Assembly: GCF_003208175.1 (NCBI RefSeq) | Contig: NZ_QKMR01000021.1 | Location: 19,024 to 83,023, forward strand | Direction of reading: 5' to 3' | From: Ruminiclostridium sufflavum DSM 19573 | GTDB lineage: Bacteria; Bacillota; Clostridia; Acetivibrionales; DSM-1351 | DNA: 64,000 nt | Shown here: piece by piece, positions 1-7,657 of the stretch | Layout: every line of letters begins with the position of its first letter | Numbering within the stretch: the first letter of the stretch is position 1 | Translations under genes and position numbers: made by a program | Notes under the pieces: model-generated | Database searches by the model: none | Told to the model about the DNA's origin: nothing | What the model saw: only the letters and a program-made list of their open reading frames with translations

Positions 1-393
1 AAAATTGTAAGGCTTATTGTTTATCATGATACTGATATATCTGATAATGAAAAAGCAATAAGGAAATTAATAGGTAAGGTGGGTGAAGCTTCATTTCTTG
101 ATTTGACAGAAGTTCAAAGAGCTGATGCAATGGGCCAGAATAGAGAGTATCTTGAAAAAAGGCTGCTGCAATTAGAAAATATTGTAAATATATATAATAA
201 AATAATGGGCGACAAGCATTGCCTGAGCAAAAAGGACATGGCTGTTAACGGACATGACCTGATGGCTATAGGTATGGAGCCGGGCAAAGAGTTAAATAAT
301 ATGCTTAACTATTTACTGGATTGTGTTCTGGACAGTCCGGAGCTCAATAATAAGCAAAAGTTAACTGAAATAGCAAAGAATAAAATGGGATAA
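1..393 (+). CDS. cca: CCA tRNA nucleotidyltransferase, C-terminal part
   Basis: The reading frame is open from base 1, so the gene begins before the window and only about 130 C-terminal residues are seen. They match the end of bacterial CCA-adding enzymes, which add or repair the 3' CCA of tRNAs. The visible part starts in the HD-type region (YHDTDI), continues with the ADAMGQN segment, and ends with the family-typical NGHDLMAIGMEPG...LNYLLDCVLDSPELN tRNA-binding tail. The catalytic nucleotidyltransferase head lies outside the window. The next gene follows after about 13 bases, so the two are probably cotranscribed. Confidence 0.85.
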   Translation, partial: KIVRLIVYHDTDISDNEKAIRKLIGKVGEASFLDLTEVQRADAMGQNREYLEKRLLQLENIVNIYNKIMGDKHCLSKKDMAVNGHDLMAIGMEPGKELNNMLNYLLDCVLDSPELNNKQKLTEIAKNKMG

Positions 394-406
394 GGAGTTG
401 GACAAG

Positions 407-1138
407 TTGACAGGCCTTGGTACGATAGTAAATACAGGAGCAGTAATTGCAGGAGGTGCGGCAGGATATTTTCTGAAAAAGGGAATTCCTGAAAAATACA
501 AGCAGACAGTTATGCAGGGAATTGGACTTTCTGTATTGTTCATAGGAATTTCAGGTACTATTAAAGAAATGGTTACGGTAGTTAATGGTAACAAGTTGGA
601 CAGGCAGTTTATTATGCTGATGATTTTCAGCCTTGTTACAGGTGGTATAATAGGTGAATTTCTAAGAATTGAAAAGCGGCTGGAGAATATAGGAGATTGG
701 ATTCAAAGCAAGATTCCCGCAAAGGGAGGCTCTTTTTCTGAGGGCTTTGTATCTGCAAGCCTTCTGTTTTGCGTGGGAGCTATGGCTGTAGTAGGTGCAT
801 TGGAAGATGGTCTTACCGGAAGTACCTCTACTTTGTTTGCAAAATCGATACTTGACGGTGTAACGGCAGTCATTTTCGGAGCTACCTTGGGAATAGGAGT
901 GGCCTTTTCCTCGGTATCAATATTGGTGTACCAAGGCTGCATAACTATAATGGCAGGCTTCGTAAAACCGTGGCTAACGGATACTGTGGTCTCCCAGATG
1001 TCCTTGATAGGAGGTATATTGATTTTTGCTATTGGCTTAAATCTTCTTGAGATAAAAAAAATCAAAATAGGAAATCTTCTGCCAGCCGTCTTCATTCCTA
1101 TAATATATTACATATTTAAAAATTTATTTGGCTTCTGA
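407..1138 (+). CDS. DUF554 family membrane protein
   Basis: A polytopic membrane protein of about 243 residues with six or seven hydrophobic segments. It is recognised as DUF554 (YdfK/YqgA-like) by the N-terminal GLGTIVNTGAVIAGG stretch and the repeated glycine-rich helices (GGIIGEFLRIE, VGAMAVVGALEDG). The family is possibly a transporter but has no settled function. An in-frame TTG at 398 touches the AAGGAG ribosome site; the TTG at 407 has normal spacing of about 9 bases and gives the usual family N-terminus, so I chose 407. It lies just behind cca. No terminator is obvious after it, and bioY converges on it from the other strand. Confidence 0.85.
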   Translation: MTGLGTIVNTGAVIAGGAAGYFLKKGIPEKYKQTVMQGIGLSVLFIGISGTIKEMVTVVNGNKLDRQFIMLMIFSLVTGGIIGEFLRIEKRLENIGDWIQSKIPAKGGSFSEGFVSASLLFCVGAMAVVGALEDGLTGSTSTLFAKSILDGVTAVIFGATLGIGVAFSSVSILVYQGCITIMAGFVKPWLTDTVVSQMSLIGGILIFAIGLNLLEIKKIKIGNLLPAVFIPIIYYIFKNLFGF

Positions 1139-1209
1139 ATGCTGCTTCGACAAGGAGAGAGGCATTGGACTGCGGGTTTTTCGGGATGGATTATGCCGTA
1201 TAATCCATC

Positions 1210-1752
1210 CTAAAATAATTTGGCTTTAATCAACTGGTTGCGGATTTTGGGACCTAAATATGCGGCAATAAGAATTTTAATAAGGTCTCCGGGGATAAAA
1301 GGGAATACACCTGCGGCAAATGCGGCGCCAATTGACATATCAGCCTGATAGGACAGCCATACTGTTCCGAAGAGATAGCATATGGAGGCGCCAAATACCA
1401 TACCTATAATGCATAAATACCTTTTAGCAATAAATTTATCTATAAAAGCTCCCGCAATCAAGGCCATAAATATAAAGCCCACCAGATATCCTCCCGTAGG
1501 GCCCAAAAGCTTGGCCGGACCGCCGGTGAAGCCGGAAAAAACCGGAACTCCTGCAAAGCCTGTTAACATATATATTATGTAGCTTACTGTTCCCTTTTTC
1601 ATACCCAGTGCATAAAGGACAAAATATATTGCCAGATTGGTAAGTGAAATGGGAACTACACCTACAGGTAACGAGAGAGGCCCCAAGAGGCAGATTACTG
1701 CGGACATGATTCCTATAAATGCCATTTTAAAAATCTTAGACTTTTTTTCCAT
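1210..1752 (-). CDS. bioY: BioY biotin transporter S component
   Basis: An integral membrane protein of about 180 residues. BioY is the substrate-binding subunit of ECF-type biotin importers and uses an energising module (EcfA/A'/T) encoded elsewhere. Visible family traits are five or six helices, the segment PVGVVPISLTNLAIY, the VPVFSGFTGGPAKLLGPTGGY motif with its ligand-loop glycines and prolines, and a C-terminal PGDLIKI. The start is the ATG ending at 1752, behind GGAG; an upstream in-frame ATG at 1800 would place the promoter -10 inside the gene. The gene stands alone, with no bio biosynthesis genes nearby. A promoter and a BirA-type operator lie directly upstream, so biotin-dependent repression is expected. 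Confidence 0.9.
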   Translation of the reverse strand: MEKKSKIFKMAFIGIMSAVICLLGPLSLPVGVVPISLTNLAIYFVLYALGMKKGTVSYIIYMLTGFAGVPVFSGFTGGPAKLLGPTGGYLVGFIFMALIAGAFIDKFIAKRYLCIIGMVFGASICYLFGTVWLSYQADMSIGAAFAAGVFPFIPGDLIKILIAAYLGPKIRNQLIKAKLF

Positions 1753-1799
1753 TGTTTTTCTCCAATTCAATGATTTATTATAATTATTTAACGGTTTCA

Positions 1800-1828
1800 A
1801 GTATATAGGAGAAGAACAATATTGTCAA
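1800..1828 (-). promoter_or_regulatory. Sigma-A promoter of bioY
   Basis: Read on the minus strand, TTGACA (1828-1823), a 17-base spacer, and TATACT (1805-1800) form a near-consensus vegetative promoter. The -35 lies inside the proximal half of the BirA-type inverted repeat. Transcription should start near 1793, giving a leader of about 40 bases before the bioY ATG. Confidence 0.75.
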
Positions 1829-1854
1829 CTTGATTTGATATTAAGGTTGACAAT
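1821..1854 (-). promoter_or_regulatory. BirA-type operator upstream of bioY
   Basis: A perfect 9-base inverted repeat, ATTGTCAAC - 16 bases - GTTGACAAT. It has the size, spacing and half-site (TTGTnAAC) expected for BirA operators in Firmicutes. One half overlaps the -35 box of the bioY promoter, so binding of BirA-biotinyl-AMP would block RNA polymerase. The repeat is read directly; the assignment to BirA is by comparison with the known consensus and the identity of the downstream gene. Confidence 0.8.
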
Positions 1855-1979
1855 TACCGAAAGCTGATTATATGCAAAATATCTTGAAGGGTGCTTTTCA
1901 TTAAAAGCATAATTTAACTGAACTCAGTGATTTGAAGGCTTAGAGGACGGAAATTGAAAATTTAAAATTAAAAAATGTG

Positions 1980-2008
1980 TTGACAAAACCTTAAGCGATA
2001 TGTATAAT
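1980..2008 (+). promoter_or_regulatory. Consensus sigma-A promoter for the tRNA-Gly pair
   Basis: TTGACA (1980-1985), a 17-base spacer and TATAAT (2003-2008), a perfect consensus with ideal spacing. It ends 20 bases before the first tRNA gene. Strong unregulated promoters like this are typical for stable RNA genes. Confidence 0.85.
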
Positions 2009-2028
2009 AACATTTGCGTGAAGGTCAT

Positions 2029-2103
2029 GCGGGTTTAACTCAGTGGTAGAGTGTCACCTTGCCAAGGTGAAAGTCGAGAGTTCGAATCTCTTAACCCGCT
2101 CCA
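2029..2103 (+). tRNA. tRNA-Gly (GCC)
   Basis: A full cloverleaf can be drawn: acceptor stem GCGGGTT/AACCCGC, D-arm with AGTGGTAGAG, anticodon stem-loop CACCTTGCCAAGGTG with anticodon GCC, T-arm GAGAGTTCGAATCTC, and an encoded CCA at 2101-2103. It reads the GGC/GGU glycine codons. It is the first of two tandem glycine tRNAs. Confidence 0.95.
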
Positions 2104-2135
2104 TTATATTTTAATAAGTTTATTTTCCGGAGTGT

Positions 2136-2210
<75 letters not shown>

Positions 2211-2212
2211 TA

Positions 2213-2249
2213 AAAAAGGAACTATTCTGAAGAGGATAGTTCCTTTTTG
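2213..2249 (+). terminator. Terminator of the tRNA operon
   Basis: Hairpin AAAGGAACTAT / ATAGTTCCTTT with a ten-base loop and a run of T, starting four bases after the second tRNA. A strong intrinsic terminator. Confidence 0.85.
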
Positions 2250-2400
2250 TTGATAATAATAAGACATACAGCTTGTAATTGCTGATTTATCTGGCGTAGA
2301 AGGATAAAGCACTTTAAAATTATCGAATACTGTGTTTCCTTTTTACTACAGGTATTATATAATACAAGAGTATATATTGAAGGAATTGAGGTGCTTTCTG

Positions 2401-3351
2401 GTGTTTTCTGTAACCATAAAAGAAATAATGCAGGAGTTTCAGTTAGAAGAGCTGACAGGATGCAAAAATTATGAGGAGGTAGAAATATCTTCAGCGGATG
2501 TCAACAGGCCGGGATTGCAGCTGGCAGGATATATGGAGTATTTTGGAACAGACAGAATGCAGATTATCGGTAAGGGTGAAACGGCATATTTAATGCAGCT
2601 GAGAGAGAGTGAAAGATACAGAAGGCTGGATAGCTTCTTTAAATGCGGATTCCCCTGTATGGTTGTTGCAAGAGGACTCGGTGTTTTCCCGGAAATGATT
2701 GAGGTAGGGAAAAAGTACAATATACCGGTACTCAGGACAGATGATATTACCTCCAGATTTATGAGCGGTGTAATCAGGTATCTCAACGTGCAGCTGGCTC
2801 CCAGAACAAGTATGCATGGTGTGCTTGTAGAGGTTTACGGGGAAGGTATTCTTATACTTGGTGAGAGTGGTGTCGGCAAGAGTGAGATTGCTCTTGAGCT
2901 GGTAAAAAGAGGACATCGTCTTGTAGCCGATGATAATGTCGAGATAAGGAAGGTATCAGATAAGTCGCTGGTAGGTACAGCTCCTGATATAATAAGGCAT
3001 TTCATTGAAATCAGAGGAATTGGTATATTAGATGTAAAAAATTTATATGGTGTGGGTTCTGTCAAGATGACAGAGAATATAAATCTTGTTATTAAGCTGG
3101 AGCACTGGAATGACAAAAAGGTTTACGACAGGCTGGGGCTTGAGGATGAATATACAGAGGTATTGGGATTGACCGTTCCATGCCTGACTATTCCTGTCAG
3201 CCCGGGAAGAAATCTGGCTATCATTGTTGAAGTGGCGGCAATGAACAACAGACAGAAAAAAATGGGTTATAATGCGGCACAGGCATTGAGTGAAAGAGTT
3301 CTGGGCAATATTAACAAGAATACTGAATTTAAAGAAACGAGAAATATCTGA
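2401..3351 (+). CDS. hprK: HPr kinase/phosphorylase
   Basis: HprK phosphorylates Ser-46 of HPr and Crh with ATP or PPi and reverses this with phosphate, setting carbon catabolite control in Gram-positive bacteria. About 316 residues, the normal family length. The N-terminal domain is followed by the C-terminal kinase domain with a Walker A loop GESGVGKS at about residues 154-161, the LVADD segment and the HprK signature EIRGIGILDV near residue 202. The frame is open further upstream, but the GTG at 2401 has GAGGTG 7 bases before it and gives the family N-terminus (FSVTIKEIM), so I chose it. A Crh-like substrate candidate is encoded at 44860-45087. The PHP gene follows after 31 bases. Confidence 0.95.
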   Translation: MFSVTIKEIMQEFQLEELTGCKNYEEVEISSADVNRPGLQLAGYMEYFGTDRMQIIGKGETAYLMQLRESERYRRLDSFFKCGFPCMVVARGLGVFPEMIEVGKKYNIPVLRTDDITSRFMSGVIRYLNVQLAPRTSMHGVLVEVYGEGILILGESGVGKSEIALELVKRGHRLVADDNVEIRKVSDKSLVGTAPDIIRHFIEIRGIGILDVKNLYGVGSVKMTENINLVIKLEHWNDKKVYDRLGLEDEYTEVLGLTVPCLTIPVSPGRNLAIIVEVAAMNNRQKKMGYNAAQALSERVLGNINKNTEFKETRNI

Positions 3352-3382
3352 AGGATAAGAAAGGACTAAAGGGAGGCAGATA

Positions 3383-4123
3383 GTGAGGATAGTAGCAGAT
3401 ACGCATACTCATACTATTTCAAGCGGGCATGCATACAGTACAATTCAAGAGAATGCAAAAGAAGCATTTGCAAATGGAATACAAATGATTAATATGTCCG
3501 ACCACGGTCCGGCTATGTCGGGTGCTCCATTTCGATATCACTTTGGCAATCTGGAGATAATTCCTGATTCTCTATACGGTGTCAGAGTTTTAAAGGGCGT
3601 CGAACTGAATATTATGAATTACAGCGGAAAGGTAGATTTGGATGGCTACTATTTAGAAAAATTGGATTTAGTTCTGGCAAGCTATCATGATATTTGTATA
3701 AAGCCTGCAGCTATAGAAGAACATACGGCAGGAGCAATACACATTATATCTGATCCGTATATAGATGTGTTCGCGCATCCGGGTAATCCCCAGTTCCAGA
3801 TAGACATAGAAAAGGTGGTTAAAGCTGCAAGAGATTATAATAAGATTATTGAAATAAACAATCAGTCAGTTGTTGTAAGAAGGGGCAGTGAAAAAAATTG
3901 CCTTCAAATAGCCAGAATGTGCAAGAAATATGGAGTTAGAGTTACAACAGGAAGTGATGCGCATATAAGCTTCGGCATAGGTAGGTTTGATTTTGTTGCT
4001 AAACTGCTGGAAGAGGCTGAAATGCCGGAGGAATTGGTAATTACCACTTCTTTGGGGAAAATGGAGGATTATCTGATTGAGCGGAGGAAAAGAATTGGGA
4101 AGCCGGCTGGCCGTAAGTACTAA
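3383..4123 (+). CDS. PHP-domain phosphoesterase (YcdX-like)
   Basis: A 246-residue single-domain protein of the PHP superfamily, metal-dependent phosphatases. Metal-ligand motifs are in order: DTHTH (H8, H10), SDHG (D40, H41), GVELN (E74), SYHD (H102), AHPGNP (H132) and GSDAH (D192, H194). All ligands of the trinuclear site appear to be present. The exact substrate cannot be told from sequence. The start is GTG behind GGGAGG. In many clostridia this gene lies between hprK and murB, as here. Confidence 0.85.
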   Translation: MRIVADTHTHTISSGHAYSTIQENAKEAFANGIQMINMSDHGPAMSGAPFRYHFGNLEIIPDSLYGVRVLKGVELNIMNYSGKVDLDGYYLEKLDLVLASYHDICIKPAAIEEHTAGAIHIISDPYIDVFAHPGNPQFQIDIEKVVKAARDYNKIIEINNQSVVVRRGSEKNCLQIARMCKKYGVRVTTGSDAHISFGIGRFDFVAKLLEEAEMPEELVITTSLGKMEDYLIERRKRIGKPAGRKY

Positions 4124-4217
4124 AAACATATTAAGGCTGATATACTAATATTGACGGTTTGAGGCTGAAGCCCCCTAAGGTGGCTTAAAAGCTTAATTCG
4201 TTGTGAAGGCTTGATCC

Positions 4218-4239
4218 GGAATTGACTTTAGTCAATTCC
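4218..4239. repeat. 22-bp palindrome containing the AATTGACTTTAGTCA motif
   Basis: GGAATTGACT - TT - AGTCAATTCC, a perfect 10-bp inverted repeat in the gap before murB. Its core of 15 bases recurs identically at 12203-12217, and shorter parts recur in other gaps of the window. No run of T follows, so it is not a typical terminator. It is treated here as one copy of a dispersed intergenic repeat. Confidence 0.6.
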
Positions 4240-4305
4240 TGCCGGCTGGTTAATGCAGCTTTGGGATTTTGAAGCAATTGGTTTTGAAGGGAGGAGTGCA
4301 GAGGA

Positions 4306-5226
4306 GTGAAAGAGGGAGAGCATATAAAAAAGCTTATTTCAATTTTAGGAGAGGGAAGAGTTTTAATTGATGAGCCTATGAGCAGCCATACTTCGTTTAA
4401 GATAGGCGGACCGGCGGATGTTATGGTTGTACCTGACAGCAGCTTTAAAATTGCTGAGACAGTAAGATACTTTATCAGCTCAAAGATTCCTTATATGGTA
4501 ATGGGTAACGGAACTAATCTTTTGGTATCAGATAAAGGCATTCGAGGAGCGGTTATTAAAATATATAATAATATGAACAGCTATACCGTCAACGGTGAAT
4601 TTATGGAGGCTGAGGCCGGAATGCTGATTTCTTCGGCTGCAAAAATTGCACTTCAAAATTCATTTTCAGGCTTGGAATTTGCAGAAGGTATCCCCGGAAC
4701 AATCGGAGGAGCCGTAACAATGAATGCGGGAGCTTATACCGGTGAAATGGCTATGATAGTTGAAAAAACAGAGTTTATTGATGCAAATGGCAATATAATT
4801 ACCGTAAAGGGTGCGGAACATGCTTTTGGCTATAGAACAAGCAGCATACAGAAAACAAAAGGGATTATTTTAAAAACAAGCTTGAAGCTAAATTACGGTG
4901 ACGGCAATAAAATAAAAGAGTTAATGGAGGACTTTAATTTCAGAAGAAAAGATAAGCAGCCTCTTGAGTGGCCAAGTGCCGGCAGTGTCTTTAAGCGGCC
5001 AAAGGGGCACTTTACAGGGAAGCTCATTGATGATTGCGGGCTCAGGGGATACAGTATCGGCGGTGCAAGGATTTCTGACAAGCACAGCGGTTTTATTATC
5101 AATACAGGAGAGGCTTCCTGTAAGGATGTGCTTGAATTAATCGGATTTATTCAAGGCGCTGTAAAAGACAAGTTCAATATCTGGCTTGAGCCTGAGCTCA
5201 GGATTATAGGAGATTTTGGCCAATAA
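4306..5226 (+). CDS. murB: UDP-N-acetylenolpyruvoylglucosamine reductase
   Basis: MurB uses NADPH and FAD to reduce UDP-GlcNAc-enolpyruvate to UDP-MurNAc in cytoplasmic peptidoglycan precursor synthesis. The 306-residue protein shows the FAD-binding motifs GNGTNLLVSD (68-77) and GIPGTIGGAVTMNAGAY (128-144). It also has the catalytic region SAGSVFKRP (serine at 227) and a C-terminal EPELRIIG carrying the catalytic Glu. The length and the lack of an extra insertion suit the Gram-positive type II enzyme. The start is GTG behind GAGGAG. The hprK-PHP-murB-rapZ-yvcK-whiA order is common in Clostridia. Confidence 0.95.
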   Translation: MKEGEHIKKLISILGEGRVLIDEPMSSHTSFKIGGPADVMVVPDSSFKIAETVRYFISSKIPYMVMGNGTNLLVSDKGIRGAVIKIYNNMNSYTVNGEFMEAEAGMLISSAAKIALQNSFSGLEFAEGIPGTIGGAVTMNAGAYTGEMAMIVEKTEFIDANGNIITVKGAEHAFGYRTSSIQKTKGIILKTSLKLNYGDGNKIKELMEDFNFRRKDKQPLEWPSAGSVFKRPKGHFTGKLIDDCGLRGYSIGGARISDKHSGFIINTGEASCKDVLELIGFIQGAVKDKFNIWLEPELRIIGDFGQ

Positions 5227-5405
5227 CTAAGCTTACGGCGTTCAAGCAGGAAATGATTCCTGAATATAAAAGCTTCAAACGTTTTAGAATAATATATGCA
5301 GCTGAACTATCGGCCGATTGAACCGGTTTTTAGCCGATGGTAATTGACGGATTAACCTTTCAGAAAATTAAGGATTATTACATGCGAAAGATTTGGAGGA
5401 TACAA

Positions 5406-6281
5406 ATGAGATTTGTAATAGTAACAGGCATGTCCGGTGCAGGGAAAAGTCTTGTAACAAATTATTTGGAGGATATAGGTTTTTTCTGTGTTGATAATTT
5501 ACCGCCGGCATTGATTCCGAAGTTTGCCGAAATCAGTGCTCAAAGTGAAGGGAAGATGGAGAAGATAGCCTTGGTTATAGATATCAGAGGGGGAGAGCTT
5601 CTGCATGATCTTTTCCCTGCTCTCGAAGAGGTTAGAAAGTCGGGATTTTCTTATGAAATTCTGTTTTTGGAAGCTGAGGATGATGTCCTTGTAAAGAGGT
5701 ATAAGGAAAGCAGAAGGCAGCATCCCTTATCCCAGGAGGGAAGGCTGCTGAAGGGAATAAGAGAGGAACGCAAGGCTCTTGAGACAATTAAGGCAAAGGC
5801 TAATTATATAATTGACACCTCATCTCTTGCCACCAGACAGCTTAAACAGGAGATAAACAACATTTTTCTCGAAGGAAAGACGTTTAAAGGGATAATAATC
5901 AATATTGTTTCCTTTGGCTTCAAATATGGAATTCCTACCGACTGTGATCTTGTATTTGATGTCAGATTTATTCCGAATCCTTACTACATTGCGCCTATGA
6001 AGCTGAAAACCGGTAAGGATGAAATGGTAAAGGAATTTGTACTTAATGCGCATGAAACGAAGGAGTTTTTGGAAAAGCTTGATGGAATGCTGGATTTTCT
6101 GATTCCCAATTATATCAAGGAAGGGAAATCGCAGCTGGATATTGGAATCGGTTGTACAGGCGGCAGGCACAGATCTGTTGCAATAGCTGATGAGATATTC
6201 CGGAAGCTGGAGGAAAAGAAGCATAGAGCCGTTATTGAACACAGGGATATAGAGAAAGATAGCAGAGGTGTTGGTAAATGA
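5406..6281 (+). CDS. rapZ: RapZ/YvcJ family nucleotide-binding protein
   Basis: A P-loop ATP/GTPase of about 291 residues. In E. coli RapZ is an RNA adaptor controlling glmS decay; in Firmicutes the YvcJ orthologue binds nucleotides with a less clear role. Walker A GMSGAGKS spans residues 8-15. The [16 protein letters not shown] segment and the C-terminal GCTGGRHRS block are family hallmarks. The ATG at 5406 with TGGAGGA 5 bases upstream is preferred over the longer frame. Its last four bases overlap the start of yvcK (ATGA), so the two are translationally coupled. Confidence 0.93.
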   Translation: MRFVIVTGMSGAGKSLVTNYLEDIGFFCVDNLPPALIPKFAEISAQSEGKMEKIALVIDIRGGELLHDLFPALEEVRKSGFSYEILFLEAEDDVLVKRYKESRRQHPLSQEGRLLKGIREERKALETIKAKANYIIDTSSLATRQLKQEINNIFLEGKTFKGIIINIVSFGFKYGIPTDCDLVFDVRFIPNPYYIAPMKLKTGKDEMVKEFVLNAHETKEFLEKLDGMLDFLIPNYIKEGKSQLDIGIGCTGGRHRSVAIADEIFRKLEEKKHRAVIEHRDIEKDSRGVGK

Positions 6282-7603
6282 AGGCAACAAGCTGGAGAGT
6301 TCCGGGTGCTGACATAAAAAGATGGGTGCTGCTGATTGCGGCAGGACTTATACTGACCTGTTTAAGTGTGACATTTGCCGTAGACAATTACAGTAAGGGG
6401 ATACAGTTCACGGTATGTATGACGGTTCTGGCATTGCTGGGTGCGGCCTCCGTATTGCTTGGAATCAAGGCACTGGTTGGTTCCTTATTATCGGCACTGA
6501 AATATACCAAAATTAATACCTTTAATCCGGAAGGGCTAAGCAGTCTTCTTAATGAAAAAAGAATACTGGTAAAGGGTCCTAAAATAGTTGCAATTGGGGG
6601 AGGAACAGGCCTTTCCACTATGCTCAGAGGGTTGAAGCAGTATTCATCAAATCTTACTGCATTGGTTACAGTAGCAGATGACGGCGGAGGTTCAGGCGTG
6701 CTGAGAGAGGATCTTGGAATGCTTCCGCCGGGTGATATCAGAAATTGTATTCTCGCCTTGGCTAATACTGAGCCGATAATGCAGCAGCTTCTTCAGTACA
6801 GATTTCACGATGGGATGCTGAAGGGTCAAAGCTTTGGAAATTTATTTCTTGCAGCTATGGATGGTATTTCTGACAGCTTTGAAGAGGCTGTAAAAAAAAT
6901 GAGTGATGTCTTGGCAGTGACAGGAACAGTTTTGCCGATTACTCTTGATGATGTCAGATTGTGCGCTGAAACAGACAGCGGGAAAACAATACTTGGTGAG
7001 TTTAACATAGGACACAGAGATTCCTTTGATACATCAAACATAGAAAGGGTATATTTTAACCAGCAGAATGTAAAACCGCTGAATGAAGCTATAGAAGCCA
7101 TAATGGAGGCGGATATAGTAGTATTGGGGCCGGGAAGCCTGTATACAAGCATTATTCCAAATCTGTTAGTTGACGGTGTTTGTGAGGCGCTTCAAAAAAC
7201 AAAGGCAATAATTGTTTATGTGTGCAATGTTATGACACAGCCTTGCGAGACTCAAGGCTATACCCTCAGTGACCACATAAAGGCAATTGAAATACATACC
7301 AGAAAAGGGATAATAGATTTTTGTATTGTAAATACGGCATCTATACCGGAAGAACTCAAGGAAAGATATCTTCTGGATGGGGCGGAGCTTGTAGAGGTTG
7401 ACAGCGATATAGTTGAAAAAATGGGGATTGAGCTTATAACAGGTGATTTTAAAGCAATTAACAATAACCTGATAAGACATGATTCAAATAAGCTTGCCAA
7501 GAAATTGATTGAATTGGTTTCAGAGCTTGTTCTGGCTCGTGATAAGGATAGAATGCTTGACTATTACTATGCGAGAGAAAGACTGAATACACAAATTAAA
7601 TAG
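6278..7603 (+). CDS. yvcK: YvcK/CofD-like protein with N-terminal membrane anchor
   Basis: YvcK-family proteins bind UDP-GlcNAc or similar sugar nucleotides and are needed for cell shape on gluconeogenic carbon sources. The CofD-like domain starts at about residue 100 with IGGGTGLS (106-113), then [18 protein letters not shown] and LGPGSLYTS. At 441 residues the protein is about 120 longer than B. subtilis YvcK. The extra N-terminus carries two hydrophobic segments (about 16-35 and 43-63), predicting a membrane-anchored form. It overlaps rapZ by 4 bases. Confidence 0.9.
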   Translation: MKATSWRVPGADIKRWVLLIAAGLILTCLSVTFAVDNYSKGIQFTVCMTVLALLGAASVLLGIKALVGSLLSALKYTKINTFNPEGLSSLLNEKRILVKGPKIVAIGGGTGLSTMLRGLKQYSSNLTALVTVADDGGGSGVLREDLGMLPPGDIRNCILALANTEPIMQQLLQYRFHDGMLKGQSFGNLFLAAMDGISDSFEEAVKKMSDVLAVTGTVLPITLDDVRLCAETDSGKTILGEFNIGHRDSFDTSNIERVYFNQQNVKPLNEAIEAIMEADIVVLGPGSLYTSIIPNLLVDGVCEALQKTKAIIVYVCNVMTQPCETQGYTLSDHIKAIEIHTRKGIIDFCIVNTASIPEELKERYLLDGAELVEVDSDIVEKMGIELITGDFKAINNNLIRHDSNKLAKKLIELVSELVLARDKDRMLDYYYARERLNTQIK

Positions 7604-7657
7604 GTACTCCAGCCATATGACGCGGATACTTGAAAAATCAGACAGGAGTGTATGTAT

